A stretch of DNA of 64,000 nt from Dehalococcoidia bacterium (GTDB lineage Bacteria > Chloroflexota > Dehalococcoidia > Dehalococcoidales > Fen-1064). Each line of letters starts with the position of its first letter. The first letter of the stretch is position 1. The translations under genes were made by a program, and so were the position numbers. Location: the NCBI GenBank assembly GCA_011170375.1, contig DUEV01000004.1, positions 124,001-188,000 of the forward strand, read 5' to 3'. This document shows positions 61,286 to 64,000 of the stretch, piece by piece. The notes below the pieces were generated by a model. That model had not been told where the DNA came from. It did no database searches and saw nothing but the letters and a program-made list of their open reading frames with translations.

Positions 61286-62349
61286 GCCTGAGGCGGGTCG
61301 GCATTCTGCTGGGCAAGGAGTTTCGGTATGGCTCGAAGAGCTTTATCTTCATCATAGCCATTATAATGCCGCTGGTACTCTCTCTGGTGTTAACCCTGGT
61401 CTTCGGCAACCTCTTTTCAGAGAAACCCAGGCTGGGAGTCAGTGATGAAGGGGACTCGCGGATAACGAACCTTATCACAGAGTCCGATTCAATGGTCGGC
61501 CGGGAATATGATTCACCGGAAAAGCTCAGAAAAGCAGTCGAAGACGGAGCCTTAGACATGGGTATAGTGCTTCCCTCTGACTTCGATAGTCTCCTGGAAC
61601 AGGGGCAGATACCAGAGATCACCGCCTATGTCTGGGGTGAGAGCCTAGCCAAGCAAAGGATAGTGCTGCGGGCTACTATCGACAATATGATAAGAGACGT
61701 TGCCGGCCAGGAAGTGCCAGTTGAGATAGTCACTACTACACTGGGTGATGACGAGAGTATCCCGTGGGACGACCGCATTCTGCCTATCATAGTACTGATG
61801 GCCATCGTATTTGGTGGAATCATGGTACCGGCCACATCCCTAGTGGACGAGAAGCAAAAGCGTACCCTGTCTGCTCTGGCGATAACACCAGCCTCACTGG
61901 CAGAGATATTCCTGAGTAAAGGACTGGTCGGCGTCGTCATCAGTACCTTCATGGGAGTGCTGATACTCGTCTTAAATCAGGCTTTCGGTGCACAACCACT
62001 TCTGCTCGTCGGTATGCTGGCACTTGGTGCGGTAATGGCGTCCGCCTTCGGTATCATGCTCGGTGCTTTTATTAAGGACATCACCAGCCTGTTTGCCATC
62101 AATAAAGCCATCGGTATATTGTATTATGCCCCGGCCTTCGTTTACCTTTTCCCCGATATCCCGCAGTGGGTCGGCCGTATCTTCCCCACATACTATATTG
62201 TCCAGCCGGTGGTTGAAATCAGCCAGCAGGGAGGCACCTGGTCGGATGTTGCCCCTGAAGCCTTTATCCTCATTGGTCTCATACTGGTAGTGATAGGAAT
62301 AATTGGGGCTCTCGCCCGACGGACAGCCCAGCGAGAAGCTCTAGCATAG
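61282..62349 (+). CDS. ABC-2 type transporter permease (second)
   Basis: A 355-residue paralogue of the preceding permease. It has the same plan: an N-terminal helix (about 20-40, FIFIIAIIMPLVLSLVLTLV), an extracytoplasmic domain (about 45-165), then five or six helices with EKQKRTLSALAITPASLAEI as the conserved coupling segment. The fold belongs to the ABC-2 / DrrB group. The gene follows by ATGA overlap and closes the transporter operon before the methyltransferase. Confidence 0.9.
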   Translation: MSLRRVGILLGKEFRYGSKSFIFIIAIIMPLVLSLVLTLVFGNLFSEKPRLGVSDEGDSRITNLITESDSMVGREYDSPEKLRKAVEDGALDMGIVLPSDFDSLLEQGQIPEITAYVWGESLAKQRIVLRATIDNMIRDVAGQEVPVEIVTTTLGDDESIPWDDRILPIIVLMAIVFGGIMVPATSLVDEKQKRTLSALAITPASLAEIFLSKGLVGVVISTFMGVLILVLNQAFGAQPLLLVGMLALGAVMASAFGIMLGAFIKDITSLFAINKAIGILYYAPAFVYLFPDIPQWVGRIFPTYYIVQPVVEISQQGGTWSDVAPEAFILIGLILVVIGIIGALARRTAQREALA

Positions 62350-62378
62350 TCAAACCGTTGGTGCTAATATAGGCACCA

Positions 62379-63056
62379 GTGAACGAAACAGCTAATATCG
62401 AGGTTTCACCACGACGTCTCTGGGCAAGCCAGGCATTATACACCAAGGGTTTTTTTGCTATATATGACCGTCTTGCCCTCGGTCTGATGAGCCGCCTCAT
62501 CTGGAACTGTCCATCGGACAACGTCTTAGAGCTGTATAACCAGCATGTATCAGCCAACCACCTTGATATCGGCGTCGGTACTGGCTATTTCCTCGATAGA
62601 TGCACCTTCCCGGTACCCAATCCCCGCCTCGTGCTGGTGGACCTGAAACATAATAGCCTGACAATCGCCCGGAAGAAACTGGCACGATATTCCCCTCTGA
62701 CCTACTGCCAAAACGCCCTTGAGCCGCTTGAGATTGACGGCCCTCCCTTTGACTCTATTGGTATTAACTACCTATTACACTGCCTGCCCTTTACCATGCA
62801 GGCCAAGGGCATTATCCTCAAAGACCTGAGAGCCTTGCTCAACCCCGGTGGTGTCCTGTTCGGTACCACCTTTCTCTACGGTGGTGTCAAGCGGAGTTTG
62901 TTGGCGACCTCTTTCTTTTACTGGTGCAATCTCCTGGGAATCATGACAAATAAGCAGGACGATGTCGAGGGCTTGAAACAGAGCCTTGCCCGACACTTTA
63001 CGGAAAGCAACGTAGAGATTGTCGGTTGCGGGGCACTCTTCTGGGGCCGTTTGTGA
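62379..63056 (+). CDS. Class I SAM-dependent methyltransferase
   Basis: A 225-residue methyltransferase. Motif I is HLDIGVGTGYFLDRCTFP (about 61-78) and motif II is LVLVDLKHNSLTIARKKL (about 84-101), then QNALEPLEIDG and SIGINYLLHCLPF in the motif IV region. LRALLNPGGVLFGTTFLYG follows. No substrate-specific domain is present. The GTG start lies 29 bases after the permease stop, so it may be the last gene of the transporter operon, perhaps modifying the exported compound. Confidence 0.88.
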   Translation: MNETANIEVSPRRLWASQALYTKGFFAIYDRLALGLMSRLIWNCPSDNVLELYNQHVSANHLDIGVGTGYFLDRCTFPVPNPRLVLVDLKHNSLTIARKKLARYSPLTYCQNALEPLEIDGPPFDSIGINYLLHCLPFTMQAKGIILKDLRALLNPGGVLFGTTFLYGGVKRSLLATSFFYWCNLLGIMTNKQDDVEGLKQSLARHFTESNVEIVGCGALFWGRL

Positions 63057-63117
63057 GGCAATACGTTCCAGACATATCACCCTCAACTGTCATTCAAGCA
63101 TCTGCACAACACACGGT

Positions 63118-63146
63118 TTGACAAGGTTAGCGTTACTATGTAGTAT
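63118..63146 (+). promoter_or_regulatory. Promoter of the lipoprotein gene
   Basis: TTGACA (63118-63123), a 17-base spacer and TAGTAT (63141-63146). The spacer contains a TACTA-TG-TAGTA inverted repeat and is flanked by direct TTAGCG repeats. Confidence 0.6.
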
Positions 63147-63179
63147 TAGCGAATAATCAGGAGAAAGGAGACTCAAATC

Positions 63180-64000
63180 TTGAAGAAAATACTCTTATAC
63201 TTTCTTGTCGTGCTTGTAACATTGAGTCTGGTTATGATGGGTGCCAGCTGTAAGAAAACCACCGACGTAGTCAACGGTGAGCAGGAAGAAGAGGAGGAGG
63301 AGGAAGAAGAAGAAGAGGAGGAAGAAGAAGAGGAGGAGGAAGAAGAAGAGGAGGATACCGGTGACTACGGTGATGCCCCTGATGGCGGCAGTACCGGTTA
63401 TCCCTCACCCTTTGCCCAGATTGGCAATTTCCCCACGTTATTAGCATCAAACGGTGCCTATACTCTCAGCATCAGTGAGGTCACGCTGGGACTCACTGCC
63501 AGCATGGAAGCAGGCGCTAACGACCCGGCAGACCCTGACGGTGTCCCCAACCTCACCAATACCGATTCCGATGACGGTATTACCAACTACTTCATTAACC
63601 TAGTTTCTATTCCGCCACCAACCGACTTAACCATACTGGTACACAGCAATACCAGCGGAACCTATTACCTCAACGTCCTGATTGACCTGAATATGGACGG
63701 TGAGTGGGGTGGAGTAGCTGGAGGTGGTGAAGCGGAATGGGTGGTCAAGAATTACTCTGTTTCGGTTACACCTGGTGATACTCCAGTCACCCCACCATCA
63801 TTCGCCTTCTCCAACGGTAACCGGTTACCCGATGGTGCCTGGGCACGCCTGGCACTCACCAGTGAGATGATAACAGACACAGACTGGGACGGCAGCGGTG
63901 GCGCATTCACTTCAGGTGAGGTGGAAGACCACATCATCAGGTTACCTTTAGTCGGCGGTAAGTGTATCCCGTTGCTGGTGGTGACCAATGACGGGCCCTA
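63180..64000 (+). CDS. Surface lipoprotein with poly-glutamate linker and GEVED-type domain (3' end outside window)
   Basis: A partial frame open from TTG 63180 to the window end (about 273 residues). The signal ends in VMMGASC, a probable lipobox (Cys about 24). It is followed by a short polar stretch, then 23 consecutive glutamates (about 36-58), then DTGDYGDAPDGGSTGYPSP. The DYGDAPD motif and the later TSGEVEDHIIRLP (about 241-253) bracket a GEVED-type adhesion-like domain found in large bacterial surface proteins. GAGAAAGGAG lies about 10 bases before the TTG. It probably continues as a long surface protein; anchoring in the membrane by the lipid is inferred. Confidence 0.85.
   Translation, partial: MKKILLYFLVVLVTLSLVMMGASCKKTTDVVNGEQEEEEEEEEEEEEEEEEEEEEEEEDTGDYGDAPDGGSTGYPSPFAQIGNFPTLLASNGAYTLSISEVTLGLTASMEAGANDPADPDGVPNLTNTDSDDGITNYFINLVSIPPPTDLTILVHSNTSGTYYLNVLIDLNMDGEWGGVAGGGEAEWVVKNYSVSVTPGDTPVTPPSFAFSNGNRLPDGAWARLALTSEMITDTDWDGSGGAFTSGEVEDHIIRLPLVGGKCIPLLVVTNDGP
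63285..63353 (+). repeat. GAA/GAG tract encoding 23 glutamates
   Basis: An uninterrupted run of 23 GAA and GAG codons in irregular order, purine-only on this strand for about 70 bases. The mixed codons suggest selection for the amino acid, although slippage could change its length in steps of three. Confidence 0.85.

Noticed and set aside
63285-63353. Poly-purine tract as a regulatory or structural DNA element
   Set aside because: It lies in frame inside a lipoprotein gene and encodes only glutamate, so a protein stalk is the simpler explanation.

Overview
The window looks like a chromosomal segment of a mid-GC bacterium. I would guess an uncultured Chloroflexota member close to the Dehalococcoidia. 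That guess rests on gene content (paired acyl-CoA dehydrogenases, NDP-forming acyl-CoA synthetase-like protein, CoA transferase, PAS-rich kinases, a compact type IV pilus operon with a PilM-PilN fusion) and on frequent GTG/TTG starts. It is inference, not a phylogenetic placement. No insertion sequence, CRISPR array, tRNA or phage gene was seen.

Layout. 1-5051 is housekeeping: the start of a division/cell-wall cluster (rsmH, mraZ, leftward, with a MraZ-type operator), and rightward trmD, rplS, priA and def. 5096-9514 is leftward: an Eis-like acetyltransferase, a small helical protein, an S41 protease, the RNase P RNA and an alpha/beta hydrolase. 9653-13789 is a very large exported alpha-2-macroglobulin with a complete thioester motif of animal type. 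14012-18300 holds a carboxylesterase, a two-subunit CoA transferase and a nitroreductase. 18455-29637 is a signalling region: two large PAS histidine kinases sharing shuffled PAS modules, an O-methyltransferase, a HAD phosphatase, two response regulators, a NarX-type kinase, a receiver-only regulator and a lone CheW.

29845-39887 is a catabolic stretch: iron alcohol dehydrogenase, MFS transporter, two acyl-CoA dehydrogenases, SDR, aldo/keto reductase, acyl-CoA synthetase alpha-like protein and an OFA-like MFS transporter. Several promoters here carry different inverted repeats, so the genes probably answer to several repressors encoded elsewhere.

40093-46619 is a type IV pilus locus (pilB, pilC, pilO, pilMN fusion, pilT; major pilin convergent). 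pilC appears to start at a non-canonical AUA. It is followed by c-di-GMP and regulatory genes: a GAF-GGDEF cyclase, a LuxR-type regulator with a degenerate receiver, a GH3-family acyl-adenylating enzyme and a 7TM-GAF-HD-GYP phosphodiesterase. Next come a small exported protein, a membrane-anchored protein of unknown family and a CetZ/FtsZ-like tubulin homologue with intact nucleotide-binding and T7 motifs. I regard this last group as the best candidate for an undescribed system: a tubulin-family cytoskeletal element with a neighbouring membrane protein, beside pilus and c-di-GMP genes.

56098-64000 carries a CoA-disulfide reductase-rhodanese fusion, a low-GC CYTH protein, a HAD phosphatase, an ABC-2 export operon with a methyltransferase, and the 5' part of a lipoprotein with a 23-residue glutamate tract and a GEVED-type domain that runs off the end.
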